DNA of 64,000 nt from Synechococcus sp. RS9909. Lineage in GTDB: Bacteria; Cyanobacteriota; Cyanobacteriia; PCC-6307; Cyanobiaceae. Below the pieces are notes generated by a model. It worked only from the letters and a program-made list of their open reading frames with translations, did not search any database and was not told the origin of the DNA. Where the stretch lies: the NCBI RefSeq assembly GCF_014279595.1, contig NZ_CP047943.1:2106422-2170421 (forward strand), read 5' to 3'. Below are positions 44,934-54,053 of this stretch, piece by piece. A program made the position numbers and the translations under genes. The stretch's first letter is position 1, and every line of letters starts with the position of its first letter.

Positions 44934-46121
44934 ATGATGGGAACGATGCCAACGGCCATGCCTCACCAGGTCGAACAAGCCAACCTGCAGACGTCCGACT
45001 GCGGGCCGATCGGCCTCCTGGTGATCCAGGCCACATCACTCTGCAATCTCGACTGCGACTACTGCTATCTCCCGGATCGACAGAAACGCCATCTCTTCGA
45101 TCTCAACAAGCTCCCCACGCTGCTGCAACGCATCTACGAAAGCCCCTATTGGGGGCCGGAGCTTTCGATTCTCTGGCACGCCGGTGAACCACTGACCCTC
45201 CCGCCCTCCTATTACGACGAAGCGTCACGACTTCTGAAGCTCCACACGGCTGATCTGCGAGCACAAGGGGTGAGGATCGAACAACATGTGCAAACCAATG
45301 CCACGCTGATCAATCGCGAGTGGTGCGACTGCTTTCAACGCAACCAGATCATCGTGGGGGTCAGCCTCGATGGTCCCGAGGACATTCACGACGCCCATCG
45401 TCGATTTCGCAATCAACAGGGCTCCCATGCCCTCACCATGCAAGGAATTCGCACACTTCAAGAGCAAGGCGTGCCCTTCCATGCCATTGCTGTGATCACC
45501 AGCGCCGCTATGAAGGAGCCGGAACGGATGTATACCTTCTTCCGCGATCATGGCATTCATCAGCTTGGCTTCAACGTGGAAGAGCAGGAGGGCGTCCACA
45601 CCCATTCGTCCATGCAAGGGCGCGATCGAGAAGAGCAATACCGACACTTTCTGACCTGTTTCTGGAACTACAACCGTCGCGATGGATTTCCGATCCATCT
45701 GCGCGAGTTTGACCAGATTCTTGGTCTGCTTCAGGGAGAGCAACGTTTGACTCAGAATGAAATGAATCGGCCCTACGCCATCCTCAGCGTGGATGCATCG
45801 GGCGCTTTCTCAACCTTTGACCCTGAACTGCTGTCTGTTCAAACAGAACGCTATGGGCTGTTCAACCTCGGCAACATCGACACCGTCTCGCTTGAGGCGG
45901 CGACCAACGCTGCAACCTTTCAGACGTTGTGGCACGACATGCGCTCTGGCATGCAGCGTTGCCGTGACAGCTGCGAGTACTTCGGCTTCTGTGGAGGCGG
46001 CAATGGCAGCAACAAATACTGGGAGCACGGCACCCTGAACGCCAGCGAGACCTGTGCCTGCCGCTTTTCCAGCCAGATTCCGGTGGACGTGGTGGTGGAA
46101 CGACTGGAGGCGGAAGGCTGA
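44934..46121 (+). CDS. grrM: GrrM/OscB radical SAM/SPASM cyclophane maturase
   Basis: 395 residues from ATG 44934; GTG 44910 and ATGs 44937, 44946 and 44958 are alternatives and the start is unsettled. The radical SAM cluster motif CNLDCDYC is Cys37, 41 and 44, followed by YLPDRQKR. LWHAGEPL replaces the usual GGEP. The C-terminal SPASM region (RCRDSCEYFGFCGGGNGSNK, then SETCACRF) binds auxiliary iron-sulfur clusters. VVIQ-type LLVIQATSLCNL and LSILWHAGEPLTLP are GRRM-family features. It should act on GrrA, about 4.3 kb upstream, forming ring-to-Asn cyclophanes. rimP follows 116 bases later. Confidence 0.92.
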   Translation: MMGTMPTAMPHQVEQANLQTSDCGPIGLLVIQATSLCNLDCDYCYLPDRQKRHLFDLNKLPTLLQRIYESPYWGPELSILWHAGEPLTLPPSYYDEASRLLKLHTADLRAQGVRIEQHVQTNATLINREWCDCFQRNQIIVGVSLDGPEDIHDAHRRFRNQQGSHALTMQGIRTLQEQGVPFHAIAVITSAAMKEPERMYTFFRDHGIHQLGFNVEEQEGVHTHSSMQGRDREEQYRHFLTCFWNYNRRDGFPIHLREFDQILGLLQGEQRLTQNEMNRPYAILSVDASGAFSTFDPELLSVQTERYGLFNLGNIDTVSLEAATNAATFQTLWHDMRSGMQRCRDSCEYFGFCGGGNGSNKYWEHGTLNASETCACRFSSQIPVDVVVERLEAEG

Positions 46122-46237
46122 TCCACCCGAACGGCCATCGCCTACATTCGATCCAGGCCTGGTGAGTTCCTCTCTCCGGGAGGGTGATCCCTGCATCCAC
46201 CATCGGGCCTGCGCCCGAGACACCTTCCCCGTCTGCC

Positions 46238-46705
46238 TTGCCCCATCCACTTCTGCCGGATCTCACCGCCGTGGCAGCCTCCACGGCTCAGGCCCACGGT
46301 TTCGAGCTGGCCGATGTGCAAGTGATGACGCACCTGCAGCCGATGACGCTGCAGATTCAGATCCGCCGCTCCAACGGTGATGACGTCAGCCTGGATGACT
46401 GCGCCCGGCTGAGTGCTCCCATGGGCGACGCGATCGACAACGCCGCCCTGCCCATCGAGGCGTATGTTCTGGAAATCAGCAGCCCCGGCATCGGAGATCA
46501 GCTCCAGACCGATCGGGACTTCCGGACGTTTCGCAGCTATCCCATCGAAGTGATCTATCGCGATGACGAAGGCGGGGAGCAACGGCAGCAGGGTTCCCTG
46601 CTCGAACGCACCGATGAGCACATCCATCTGAATGTTCGGGGCCGCATCAAACGGATCTCCCGTCAGGCGGTGATCGCCGTCCAGCTCACCAGTCCGTCGG
46701 GCTGA
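46238..46705 (+). CDS. rimP: Ribosome maturation factor RimP
   Basis: 155 residues from TTG 46238, giving (M)PHPLLPDLTAVAASTAQAHG, the start I expect for cyanobacterial RimP; GTG 46184 would add 18 residues without similarity. RimP helps 30S subunit maturation. The N-domain is followed by SLDDCARLSAPMGDAID, YVLEISSPGIGDQL and RDFRTFRSYPIEV, all family marks, and a C-terminal Sm-like part. It heads the standard rimP-nusA-rnpM-infB operon, with nusA 49 bases downstream. Confidence 0.94.
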   Translation: MPHPLLPDLTAVAASTAQAHGFELADVQVMTHLQPMTLQIQIRRSNGDDVSLDDCARLSAPMGDAIDNAALPIEAYVLEISSPGIGDQLQTDRDFRTFRSYPIEVIYRDDEGGEQRQQGSLLERTDEHIHLNVRGRIKRISRQAVIAVQLTSPSG

Positions 46706-46754
46706 ACCAGCAGCACTCTCGACCCTCCCCACCCCTTTCCACTGATCCGCACCG

Positions 46755-48146
46755 ATGGCACTCGTTCTCCTTCCCGGCCTCAGCAACCTGATCGATGACA
46801 TCAGCGAAGAAAAAAAACTGCCTCCCCAGGTGGTGGAAGCGGCTCTGCGGGAAGCCTTGCTCAAAGGCTATGAGCGATACCGCCGCACCCTGTATCTCGG
46901 GATTAGCGACGACCCCTTCGACGAGGAATACTTCAGCAATTTCGATGTCGCCCTCGATCTGGAGGAGGAGGGGTATCGGGTGCTCGCCAGCAAAATCATC
47001 GTGGAGGAGGTGGAAAGCGACGACCACCAGATCGCCCTTGCCGAAGTGATGCAAGTCGCCGATGACGCCCAGGTGGGCGACACCGTGGTGCTGGATGTCA
47101 CACCGGAAAAGGAAGACTTCGGTCGCATGGCCGCTGCCACCACCAAACAGGTGCTGGCCCAGAAACTGCGCGATCAACAGCGCCGGATGATTCAGGAGGA
47201 ATTCGCAGACCTGGAGGATCCCGTGCTCACGGCACGGGTGATTCGCTTCGAGCGCCAGTCGGTGATCATGGCGGTCAGCTCCGGGCTGGGACGACCGGAG
47301 GTGGAGGCTGAACTGCCGCGGCGCGATCAGCTGCCCAACGACAACTACCGGGCCAATGCCACCTTCAAGGTCTTCCTGAAGGAAGTGAGTGAAGTGCCAC
47401 GCCGGGGTCCCCAACTGTTCGTCAGCCGGGCCAATGCGGGTCTGGTGGTGTACCTGTTTGAAAACGAAGTACCCGAGATTCAGGAAGGTTCCGTGCGGAT
47501 CGTGGCTGTGGCACGGGAAGCCAATCCGCCCTCCCGATCTGTCGGGCCGCGCACGAAAGTGGCTGTCGACAGCATCGAACGGGAGGTGGATCCGGTGGGT
47601 GCCTGCATCGGCGCGCGGGGTTCGCGCATTCAGCAGGTGGTGAACGAGCTGCGGGGCGAGAAAATTGACGTGATCCGCTGGTCAGCCGACCCCGGGCAGT
47701 ACATCGCCAATTCCCTCAGCCCGGCCCGCGTCGATGTGGTGCGTCTCGTCGACCCCGAAGGACAACACGCCCACGTGCTGGTGCCACCCGATCAGCTGAG
47801 CCTGGCGATCGGCCGCGAGGGCCAGAACGTGCGACTGGCAGCGCGATTGACCGGTTGGAAAATCGATATCAAGAACGCCGCCGAATACGACCAGACCGCG
47901 GAAGATGCGGTGGTGGCGGAATTGATCTCCCAGCGGCAGGAAGAGGAAGCCCTGCAGCGGCAAGCGGAGGAGCGACTCGCAGCGGAGCAGGCAGCCCGGG
48001 CCGAGGAGGATGCCCGTCTGCGGGAGCTCTATCCCCTGCCGGAAGACGCCGAAGATTATGGTGAAGACGAGACCGAGGCAGTGGCAGAGGAGCCTGCTGA
48101 CAACGTCCAGGCCGATGGGGAAAACAACGAGGACGGAACCCGGTGA
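46755..48146 (+). CDS. nusA: Transcription termination/antitermination factor NusA
   Basis: 463 residues. The N-terminal polymerase-binding domain starts MALVLLPGLSNLIDDISEEKKL. An S1 domain covers about residues 130-200 (GRMAAATTKQVLAQKLRD precedes it), then KH1 and KH2 domains: DPVGACIGARGSRIQQVVNELRGEKID-type block (GACIGARGSRIQQV) and SLAIGREGQNVRLAARLTG. The C terminus is acidic and glutamate-rich, without the alpha-binding repeats of Escherichia coli NusA. The stop overlaps the next gene's start as GTGA (48143-48146). Confidence 0.96.
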   Translation: MALVLLPGLSNLIDDISEEKKLPPQVVEAALREALLKGYERYRRTLYLGISDDPFDEEYFSNFDVALDLEEEGYRVLASKIIVEEVESDDHQIALAEVMQVADDAQVGDTVVLDVTPEKEDFGRMAAATTKQVLAQKLRDQQRRMIQEEFADLEDPVLTARVIRFERQSVIMAVSSGLGRPEVEAELPRRDQLPNDNYRANATFKVFLKEVSEVPRRGPQLFVSRANAGLVVYLFENEVPEIQEGSVRIVAVAREANPPSRSVGPRTKVAVDSIEREVDPVGACIGARGSRIQQVVNELRGEKIDVIRWSADPGQYIANSLSPARVDVVRLVDPEGQHAHVLVPPDQLSLAIGREGQNVRLAARLTGWKIDIKNAAEYDQTAEDAVVAELISQRQEEEALQRQAEERLAAEQAARAEEDARLRELYPLPEDAEDYGEDETEAVAEEPADNVQADGENNEDGTR

Positions 48147-48424
48147 AGACTCCTCGCCCCGTCCTGCGTCGCTGCGTAGCCTGTCGTCAATTGCTGGATC
48201 GCCGCCAGCTCTGGCGCGTGATCCGCGACCACCGGGATGGGGTTCTCCTCGATGTTGGGATGGGCCGATCGGCTTATCTCTGTCCTAAGGAGACCTGTCT
48301 GGAGGAGGCGCGCCGACGCAAACGTTTGCAGAAGGCCCTGCGTTGCCAGGTGCCCGACAACGTTGTTGAGGTGCTGCAGGAGCGGCTCTCCCTTCATCAG
48401 GGCACAGCCGCTGAGGCAAGATGA
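48143..48424 (+). CDS. ylxR: RnpM/YlxR family RNA-binding protein (DUF448)
   Basis: 93 residues from GTG 48143, which overlaps the nusA stop. PRPVLRRCVACRQLLDRRQLWRV and DVGMGRSAYLCPKETCLEEARRR hold the family GRGAYxC-like motif and cysteine pairs. YlxR proteins bind RNA; the Bacillus protein, renamed RnpM, modulates RNase P. The place between nusA and infB is its usual home. 62 bases separate it from infB. Confidence 0.93.
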   Translation: MKTPRPVLRRCVACRQLLDRRQLWRVIRDHRDGVLLDVGMGRSAYLCPKETCLEEARRRKRLQKALRCQVPDNVVEVLQERLSLHQGTAAEAR

Positions 48425-48486
48425 CCATTGGCCCCACCTGGGTGGAGCCCCGAGGCACACCGTGCCCGGACCGACCGGAGACCTGA

Positions 48487-51400
48487 ATGACCAGCAGCGG
48501 CAAAGTCAGAATTTATGAGCTGTCCAAGGACCTTGGCCTGGACAACAAGGACGTGCTTGATGCCGCTGAAAAGCTGTCCATTGCGGCCAAGAGCCACAGC
48601 AGCTCCATCAGCGACGGGGAGGCCACAAAGATCCGCAATCTGTTGAGGCAGGGTGGCCAGGCCGCTGCAGCTGCTCCGAGCAAGCCCACTGCCGGCAAAG
48701 CCATCCTCTCCGTGCGCAAGGCGGAGGCTCCCTCCTCCCGGCCAACCCGACCGGCCGAGCCAGCCGCAGCGAGTCAACCGGAGGGCTCACGCCAACCGGC
48801 GTCACCTCAGAAGCCTGCACCGCAAAAACCCGCTCCCCAGAAGCCTGTCGCCCAGCAACCGCTGCCCCAAAAGCCTGTGGTCCGCCAGCCCCAGGCCAAA
48901 CCGGCAGCTCCAGCGCCTGCGCCGGCCCGTCCGGCTGCTGCCAGTCCGAAGCCCCAGCCACCCGCCCCACGTCCGGCCGCGCCCAGCCCAAGACCGGTGC
49001 AGGCCAAAGGCGGCGGCGCCGGTCGACCGAGTGCGCCAGCACCGGTGAAACGCACCGCCCCGGCACCCCAGCGTCCTGCCAAACCAGAGCTGGTGGGTCG
49101 TCCCCAATCCAACAAGCCAGCGGCGGGCGCCCCGGCTCGCCCCCAGGGGCAGCGCCCGGGTGTCAGCCCCCGGCCCGTGGCTCCTTCGGCCCAGAACCAG
49201 CGCCCAGCGATGCCCCAGAGGCCGGGAGCGCCGCAACGACCGGGTGCACCGCAACGGCCAGGGGCGCCGCAGCGGCCGACGTCCCCTCGCGGTGGCGCCC
49301 GCCCCAATGCCGGGCGACCGGGCCAACCCCGTTCCGGTGGTGGTCTGGAGCTGGTGGGCAAACCGATCCGCAGGGATGGCCCTGGCGGCAGCGGTGCTAG
49401 CGGCAGAGACGGCAATGCCGGCGGCCGTCCCTCGGCACCGCTGAGGCCCGGTTCCCCCGGTGGCATGCGGAAGCCCGTGGCTCCGGGCGAGCTCATGCAG
49501 CTGCAGAAACCGTCCGGTCGCCCTGGGGCACCACCACCGCGCCGTCCGGACGGCACTGCAGTCGCCCCCCGCGGCCAGGGAGGCGAGGCAGGCAAGGCCG
49601 TGCCGCCGGTGAACCGGCCGAATGCCCCCTCACCGACCGCACCTCCCCGTCGCCCTGGTTACCGCCCCGGCCCTGGAGCCGGCGGTCAACGTCGCCCCGG
49701 ACGACCCGATTGGGATGACAGCGCCAAGTTGGAAGCGCTGCGCAGTCGCTCCCCCCAGAAACAGCGGCAAAAAGTGCACATCATCGGGGAAAACGATGAT
49801 GCACTCACGGCCGAAACCGGTGGTTACGCCGGCGAGCAGCAGGCGATGGTGCTGTCGGCGAGCCTGGCCCGCCCTGCCAAACCACGCTCCCAGCAGAAGG
49901 CCACACCCAAACCGGTGGCCGCCATGCGCAAGCGCCGCAAGGAAACCACCCGTCAACGGCAACGGCGTCGGGCCATGGAACTGCGCGCCGCCCGCGAAGC
50001 CAAACAGGTGCGGCCGGAGATGCTGATCATTCCGGAAGACAACCTCACGGTGCAGGAACTGGCCGACATGCTCAGTGTCGAAAGTTCCGAAATCATCAAA
50101 TCCCTCTTCTTTAAAGGCATCATCGCCACGGTCACCCAGACCCTCGACATGCCGACGATCGAGACGGTGGCGGAGGAATTCGGCGTGCCTGTACTTCAGG
50201 ACGACGTCGAGGAAGCGGCCAAAAAGACTGTGGAGATGATCGAAGAGGAGGATCTGGCCCACCTGATCCGCAGGCCTCCCGTGGTCACGGTCATGGGACA
50301 CGTCGACCACGGCAAGACCAGCCTCCTCGATGCGATCCGCAAAGCGCGCGTGGCGGCCGGCGAGGCCGGTGGCATCACCCAGCACATCGGTGCTTACCAG
50401 GTGGAGATCGAGCACAGCGGCGAACCACGCCGCATCACCTTCCTCGACACACCGGGCCACGAAGCCTTCACCGCCATGCGCGCCCGCGGCACCAAGGTGA
50501 CCGACGTGGCCGTGCTGGTGGTGGCGGCCGATGACGGTGTCCGCCCCCAGACCCTGGAAGCGATCAGCCATGCCCGGGCCGCTGAGGTGCCGATCGTGGT
50601 GGCGATCAACAAGATCGACAAGGAAGGGGCCTCACCCGACCGGGTCAAACAGGAGCTCTCGGATCAGAACCTGCTCGCCGAGGAATGGGGTGGCGATGTG
50701 GTGATGGTGCCCGTGAGTGCGATCAAGGGCGAGAACATCGACAAACTGCTGGAGATGATCCTGCTGGTCACCGAGGTGGAAGACCTGCAGGCCAACCCCG
50801 ACCGCCTGGCGAAGGGCACCGTGATCGAAGCCCACCTCGACAAGGCCAAGGGCCCTGTGGCCACATTGCTGATTCAGAACGGCACCCTGCGCACCGGCGA
50901 CGTGGTGGCGGCGGGGCCTGTGCTCGGCAAAGTGCGCGCCATGGTCGATGATGCCGGTGCCCGTCTCAAGGCAGCCGGACCTTCCTGCGCGGTCGAAGCG
51001 CTCGGTTTCAGCGAAGTGCCTACGGCCGGCGATGAATTCGAGGTCTACCCCGATGAGAAATCCGCCCGGGCTGTGGTGGGTGATCGGGCTTCCGATGCCC
51101 GCGCCACCCGCCTGGCCCAGCAGATGGCCTCGCGCCGTGTGTCGTTGGCGGCCATGTCTGGCCAGGCCAGCGAAGGGGAGCTCAAGGAACTCAACCTCAT
51201 CCTCAAAGCGGATGTTCAGGGCAGCGTGGAGGCGATCCTCGGCTCCCTCGAGCAATTGCCCAAGGACGAGGTGCAGGTGCGCGTGCTGCTCTCGGCACCG
51301 GGTGAGATCACCGAGACCGATGTGGATCTGGCCGCCGCCTCCGGTGCCGTGATCGTGGGCTTCAACACCTCGATGGCCTCGGGCGCCAAACGGGCCGCAG

Positions 51401-51798
51401 ACGCCACCGGTGTGGACGTCCGCGACTACGACGTGATCTACAAGCTGCTGGAAGACATCCAGATGGCGATGGAAGGCCTGCTGGAGCCGGAAATGGTCGA
51501 GGAATCTCTTGGCGAAGCCGAGGTTCGGGCCGTGTTCACAATCGGCAAGAGTGCCGTGGCTGGTTGCTACGTCACCAACGGCAAGTTGCAACGCAACTGC
51601 AAAGTGCGGGTGCATCGCGGCAAGGAGATCGTGTTTGCGGGCGATCTCGACTCATTGCGTCGCAACAAGGACGACGTTAAGGAGGTGGCCACCGGCTTCG
51701 AGTGTGGTGTGGGCTGCGATCGCTTCGCGAACTGGCAGGAAGGCGACCGGATTGAGGGCTTCAAGATGGTGACCCAGCGCAGAAAGCTCAGCACCTGA
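48487..51798 (+). CDS. infB: Translation initiation factor IF-2
   Basis: 1103 residues. After a conserved IF2N start ([24 protein letters not shown]) comes about 400 residues of Pro/Ala/Gln/Arg-rich low-complexity sequence, then a second IF2N domain ([18 protein letters not shown]). The GTPase domain begins near residue 599, with [14 protein letters not shown] (G1), TPGHEAF (G3) and NKID (G4). Domains II-IV follow and carry initiator-tRNA binding. It is the last gene of the rimP operon. The low-complexity part has in-frame repeats described separately. Confidence 0.97.
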   Translation: MTSSGKVRIYELSKDLGLDNKDVLDAAEKLSIAAKSHSSSISDGEATKIRNLLRQGGQAAAAAPSKPTAGKAILSVRKAEAPSSRPTRPAEPAAASQPEGSRQPASPQKPAPQKPAPQKPVAQQPLPQKPVVRQPQAKPAAPAPAPARPAAASPKPQPPAPRPAAPSPRPVQAKGGGAGRPSAPAPVKRTAPAPQRPAKPELVGRPQSNKPAAGAPARPQGQRPGVSPRPVAPSAQNQRPAMPQRPGAPQRPGAPQRPGAPQRPTSPRGGARPNAGRPGQPRSGGGLELVGKPIRRDGPGGSGASGRDGNAGGRPSAPLRPGSPGGMRKPVAPGELMQLQKPSGRPGAPPPRRPDGTAVAPRGQGGEAGKAVPPVNRPNAPSPTAPPRRPGYRPGPGAGGQRRPGRPDWDDSAKLEALRSRSPQKQRQKVHIIGENDDALTAETGGYAGEQQAMVLSASLARPAKPRSQQKATPKPVAAMRKRRKETTRQRQRRRAMELRAAREAKQVRPEMLIIPEDNLTVQELADMLSVESSEIIKSLFFKGIIATVTQTLDMPTIETVAEEFGVPVLQDDVEEAAKKTVEMIEEEDLAHLIRRPPVVTVMGHVDHGKTSLLDAIRKARVAAGEAGGITQHIGAYQVEIEHSGEPRRITFLDTPGHEAFTAMRARGTKVTDVAVLVVAADDGVRPQTLEAISHARAAEVPIVVAINKIDKEGASPDRVKQELSDQNLLAEEWGGDVVMVPVSAIKGENIDKLLEMILLVTEVEDLQANPDRLAKGTVIEAHLDKAKGPVATLLIQNGTLRTGDVVAAGPVLGKVRAMVDDAGARLKAAGPSCAVEALGFSEVPTAGDEFEVYPDEKSARAVVGDRASDARATRLAQQMASRRVSLAAMSGQASEGELKELNLILKADVQGSVEAILGSLEQLPKDEVQVRVLLSAPGEITETDVDLAAASGAVIVGFNTSMASGAKRAADATGVDVRDYDVIYKLLEDIQMAMEGLLEPEMVEESLGEAEVRAVFTIGKSAVAGCYVTNGKLQRNCKVRVHRGKEIVFAGDLDSLRRNKDDVKEVATGFECGVGCDRFANWQEGDRIEGFKMVTQRRKLST
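48817..48890 (+). repeat. QKPAP/QKPV repeats in the infB linker
   Basis: The codons give repeated [25 protein letters not shown] units in the disordered IF-2 linker. They are in frame and vary at single bases. Linker repeats are common in cyanobacterial IF-2 and expand or shrink between strains. Confidence 0.75.
49219..49278 (+). repeat. RPGAPQ repeats in the infB linker
   Basis: Three near-perfect 18-base units encode [18 protein letters not shown] followed by RPTSPRG. Differences between units are synonymous, which points to recent duplication held in frame. The segment is low complexity and probably disordered. Confidence 0.8.
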
Positions 51799-51818
51799 CC
51801 CCTCGCCCCCAGCCACCC

Positions 51819-52601
51819 GTGAGTCCACGCCGCGAGCCCCTGCTCTGGCTTCAGCTTCTCGCCATCGGTGCGATTCCTCTGGAGCTGCTCCTTCTGCGCC
51901 TGGTTCTGGCCGGATCCGATCTCGGCCCCGTTCCGGCTCTGGAGCGTTTGCTCTGCTGGGGCTTGGCCGCCCTGGCACCAGGCTTGCTGCTATGGCGCCA
52001 ACCCGCCGACTGGGGCTCCCTGCTGCTGGTGCGACTGCCGCTCGAAGGCCGCACGACGGAGCAACGGCAACTGAGCAGCCTCCAAGACCATGCCCTGGTT
52101 CGGTTCGGCGGCGCGGTCGGTGTGCTGACCCTGTTGCCCCTGTTCTGGTGGCTCGATCGGGATGCCCTGCTGGTGGAGACCCTCTCTCCACTCCATGGCA
52201 GCGCTCGCCTCACCTGTCTGCTGGTCGCCCTGCCGCTCCTGGCTTTGCTCGTGTGGCACTGGCATCAACTGATCCAGAGCATCTGGTTCCTCAGTCGGTC
52301 CGCCGAAAGCGTCGACGCGATCACGCCCCTCGACACCGCTGCACTGATGCGCTCCAGGATCTCTCCCGGACTGAGCGTGTTGCGGCTGTCAGCGCTGGAG
52401 TGGGACTCAGTCGAGGCGGGAGCGGTCGAACCAGAGCAATCCGGCGAAGAGAACAAGAGCCCCGAGTTGGATGCCGAGATCTCCGAGCGGAACGTCGTTG
52501 CCGCTGCTGAGGCGCAGGGCCATGACAGCGCTCCCCAGACCAGCGGAGCCGAAGAGGGCGAGCCAGAGGAGCCGACGGAGCCCCCGCCAGGGAGTGCGTG
52601 A
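51819..52601 (+). CDS. Low-complexity-tail membrane protein
   Basis: 260 residues from GTG 51819. Four membrane segments are visible (about residues 8-30, 40-60, 92-115, 130-152), then HWHQLIQSIWFLSR and a conserved LMRSRISPGLSVLRLSALEW motif. From about residue 197 the chain is an acidic Glu/Pro/Ala tail. NCBI uses the name low-complexity tail membrane protein for such a cyanobacterial family. The tail (52407-52601) is antisense to the DUF3493 gene, so its sequence may reflect that gene rather than selection on the tail. Function unknown. infB ends 20 bases upstream. Confidence 0.75.
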   Translation: MSPRREPLLWLQLLAIGAIPLELLLLRLVLAGSDLGPVPALERLLCWGLAALAPGLLLWRQPADWGSLLLVRLPLEGRTTEQRQLSSLQDHALVRFGGAVGVLTLLPLFWWLDRDALLVETLSPLHGSARLTCLLVALPLLALLVWHWHQLIQSIWFLSRSAESVDAITPLDTAALMRSRISPGLSVLRLSALEWDSVEAGAVEPEQSGEENKSPELDAEISERNVVAAAEAQGHDSAPQTSGAEEGEPEEPTEPPPGSA

Positions 52602-52676
52602 TTCCTGGAGCAAGCGCTGCCGGAGCACCGGGTCCAGTGTGCCTTTGCCCTTCTGATCGCCCAAGGGACTGTTCAC
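52407..52676 (-). CDS. DUF3493 family small membrane protein
   Basis: 89 residues from GTG 52676. LDPVLRQRLLQESRTPWRGLRRLLWLALFGSAG (quoted as LDPVLRQRLLQE and PWRGLRRLLWLALFGSAG) and VPLGDLGIQLGALVLFAGLLWFD match DUF3493, related to the LPA1/Rep27 part that helps photosystem II assembly in algae and plants. Two membrane segments. The frame extends upstream across the tRNA gene, so the start cannot be far beyond 52676. It overlaps the low-complexity-tail gene by 195 bases, tail to tail. Confidence 0.8.
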   Translation of the reverse strand: MNSPLGDQKGKGTLDPVLRQRLLQESRTPWRGLRRLLWLALFGSAGLGSAVMALRLSSGNDVPLGDLGIQLGALVLFAGLLWFDRSRLD

Positions 52677-52705
52677 GCAATGCTGAATGTTAAGTTCCTC
52701 CAAGT

Positions 52706-52778
52706 GCCGATGTAGCTCAGCTGGTAGAGCAACGCTTTCGTAAAGCGTGGGTCGCGTGTTCAAGTCACGTCATCGGCT
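52706..52778 (+). tRNA. tRNA-Thr (CGT anticodon)
   Basis: The 73-base cloverleaf folds fully. Acceptor GCCGATG (52706-52712) pairs with CATCGGC (52771-52777), discriminator T. D-stem is GCTC/GAGC, anticodon stem ACGCT/AGCGT with loop TTCGTAA (anticodon CGT, reads ACG), and T-stem GCGTG/CACGT with TTCAAGT. The CCA end is not encoded. The only tRNA in the window. Confidence 0.97.
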
Positions 52779-52825
52779 TCCCGCCACCACCAGCCCAAAC
52801 TGATTGCTGACCTTCCCTTTGTGGA

Positions 52826-53941
52826 ATGCGCAGCAGTGAACCGCCCCGACTGGATCGTCTCAGCCGGGGGAATCAGCGTGATGCGGCCCTGAATGAGGCC
52901 TTTGTCGTCCTTTCCATCGGCGCCAGCCTGATTGCCACGCTGGGCCTTCTGGCCAACAGCGCCGATGTGGTGATCGGGGCCATGGTGGTGGCTCCCTGGA
53001 TCAAACCCCTACGAGCCGGCGCCTTTGCGGTGCTGCTGGGCGACGTTCCGCTCCTGGTCCGAGCGCTACGGACCCTCCTGCTGGGCGCTGGCACCACCCT
53101 GGTGTTGGCCGCGCTTCTCGGCACGGTGGCCGGCCTGCCCCGGTTCGGCAGTGAGGTGATGGCGCGCACATCGCCCAACCTGCTCAATCTGGGGATTGCC
53201 CTGGTGGCCGGTGCGCTGGCCACTTACGCCAATCTCAGCAGGGATGCGGTGAGCTCCCTCGCGGGTACAGCGATCGCGGTGGCTCTTGTGCCTCCGGTGT
53301 GCGTGATGGGGCTGCTCCTGGCACATCAGCAATGGGCACTGGCGACCGGGGCTGGCTTGCTCTTTGCCACCAACCTGCTGGGTGTGCTCACCGGTGGCGT
53401 GGTCTTGATGGCCTGGAAGGATCCACTCCTGAGGCAACAACTACGTCGCAGTCACCTGAGCGTGGCCAACTTTGCCCTCACCGGCTTGCTCTTGATCCCC
53501 CTGGGAACCAGCTTCCTTGGGCTGCTGCGCAATGCCAGGCGGGAAAGCACCCGCGAAACGGTGCAACTCACGATCGAGACCTTTCTCAAACGCCAAACCG
53601 TGACCTTCGGCGAGGGCAAGGAAGTGGAGCTGGAGACACTGGAGATTGACTGGGATCCAAACCCGCCGGTCATTCGTGCGCTCGTACGGGTGACAGATCC
53701 GACTCTGCCAACTTTCAAACAGGTGTCGGCGGTTCAGGACGAAATCAACCGGCGTCAGCTCTATCGCTTCCAGCTGGTGGTGCAACGCACCGCGGTGGAT
53801 GTGGTGGGCCCGGAAGAAGCACCCAATCCCAGCACGGTTGCTGAAGACAGCGTGTTGCAATCCATCCCACCAACGTTCCCACCGTTGCTTTCGCCGCCAC
53901 CACTGCCGGCTGCACCGCCAGAGCCACAGCAGAACAATTGA
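52826..53941 (+). CDS. DUF389 membrane protein
   Basis: 371 residues. AFVVLSIGASLIATLGLLANSADVVIGAMVVAPWIKPL (short forms: LIATLGLLANSADVVIGAM, VVAPWIKPL), ATYANLSRD and AIAVALVPPVCVMGLL are the DUF389 pattern. Six or more membrane segments are followed by a soluble domain and a Pro-rich end (PPTFPPLLSPPPLPAAPP). The function of DUF389 is unknown; the family is distantly annotated as a hydrophobic domain protein. It starts 48 bases after tRNA-Thr and converges with psbA. Confidence 0.88.
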   Translation: MRSSEPPRLDRLSRGNQRDAALNEAFVVLSIGASLIATLGLLANSADVVIGAMVVAPWIKPLRAGAFAVLLGDVPLLVRALRTLLLGAGTTLVLAALLGTVAGLPRFGSEVMARTSPNLLNLGIALVAGALATYANLSRDAVSSLAGTAIAVALVPPVCVMGLLLAHQQWALATGAGLLFATNLLGVLTGGVVLMAWKDPLLRQQLRRSHLSVANFALTGLLLIPLGTSFLGLLRNARRESTRETVQLTIETFLKRQTVTFGEGKEVELETLEIDWDPNPPVIRALVRVTDPTLPTFKQVSAVQDEINRRQLYRFQLVVQRTAVDVVGPEEAPNPSTVAEDSVLQSIPPTFPPLLSPPPLPAAPPEPQQNN

Positions 53942-53968
53942 AGATCCAACAGAGGGGAAGAATCCAAC

Positions 53969-53998
53969 AAAAAGCCCCCACCTTGCGGTGAGGGCTTT
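53969..53998 (-). terminator. Terminator of psbA
   Basis: Stem of 12 positions with one C/A mismatch (aaagcccccacc / ggtgagggcttt) and a 4-base loop. On the minus strand it is followed by five T residues (complement of 53969-53973), which fits psbA, whose stop is 56 bases before it. On the plus strand the tail is only TTT, but it may also end the DUF389 transcript. Confidence 0.82.
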
Positions 53999-54053
53999 CC
54001 GATTCAGTTGACCTGAATCGTTATTGTTCGCTAAGGAACGTTTTGACTTCAGA

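Noticed and set aside
39275..46121. A recently acquired genomic island
   Set aside because: No transposase, integrase, flanking direct repeat or tRNA border, and GC content looks like the neighbours; transfer cannot be claimed from this window.
48817..49278. Repeated 15-18 base units in infB as a possible CRISPR or VNTR
   Set aside because: Units are in frame, adjacent and without spacers; they code for the disordered linker of IF-2.
52706..52826. tRNA-Thr as an attachment site for an integrated element
   Set aside because: No integrase gene and no repeat of the tRNA 3' end was seen nearby; flanking genes are ordinary cyanobacterial genes.
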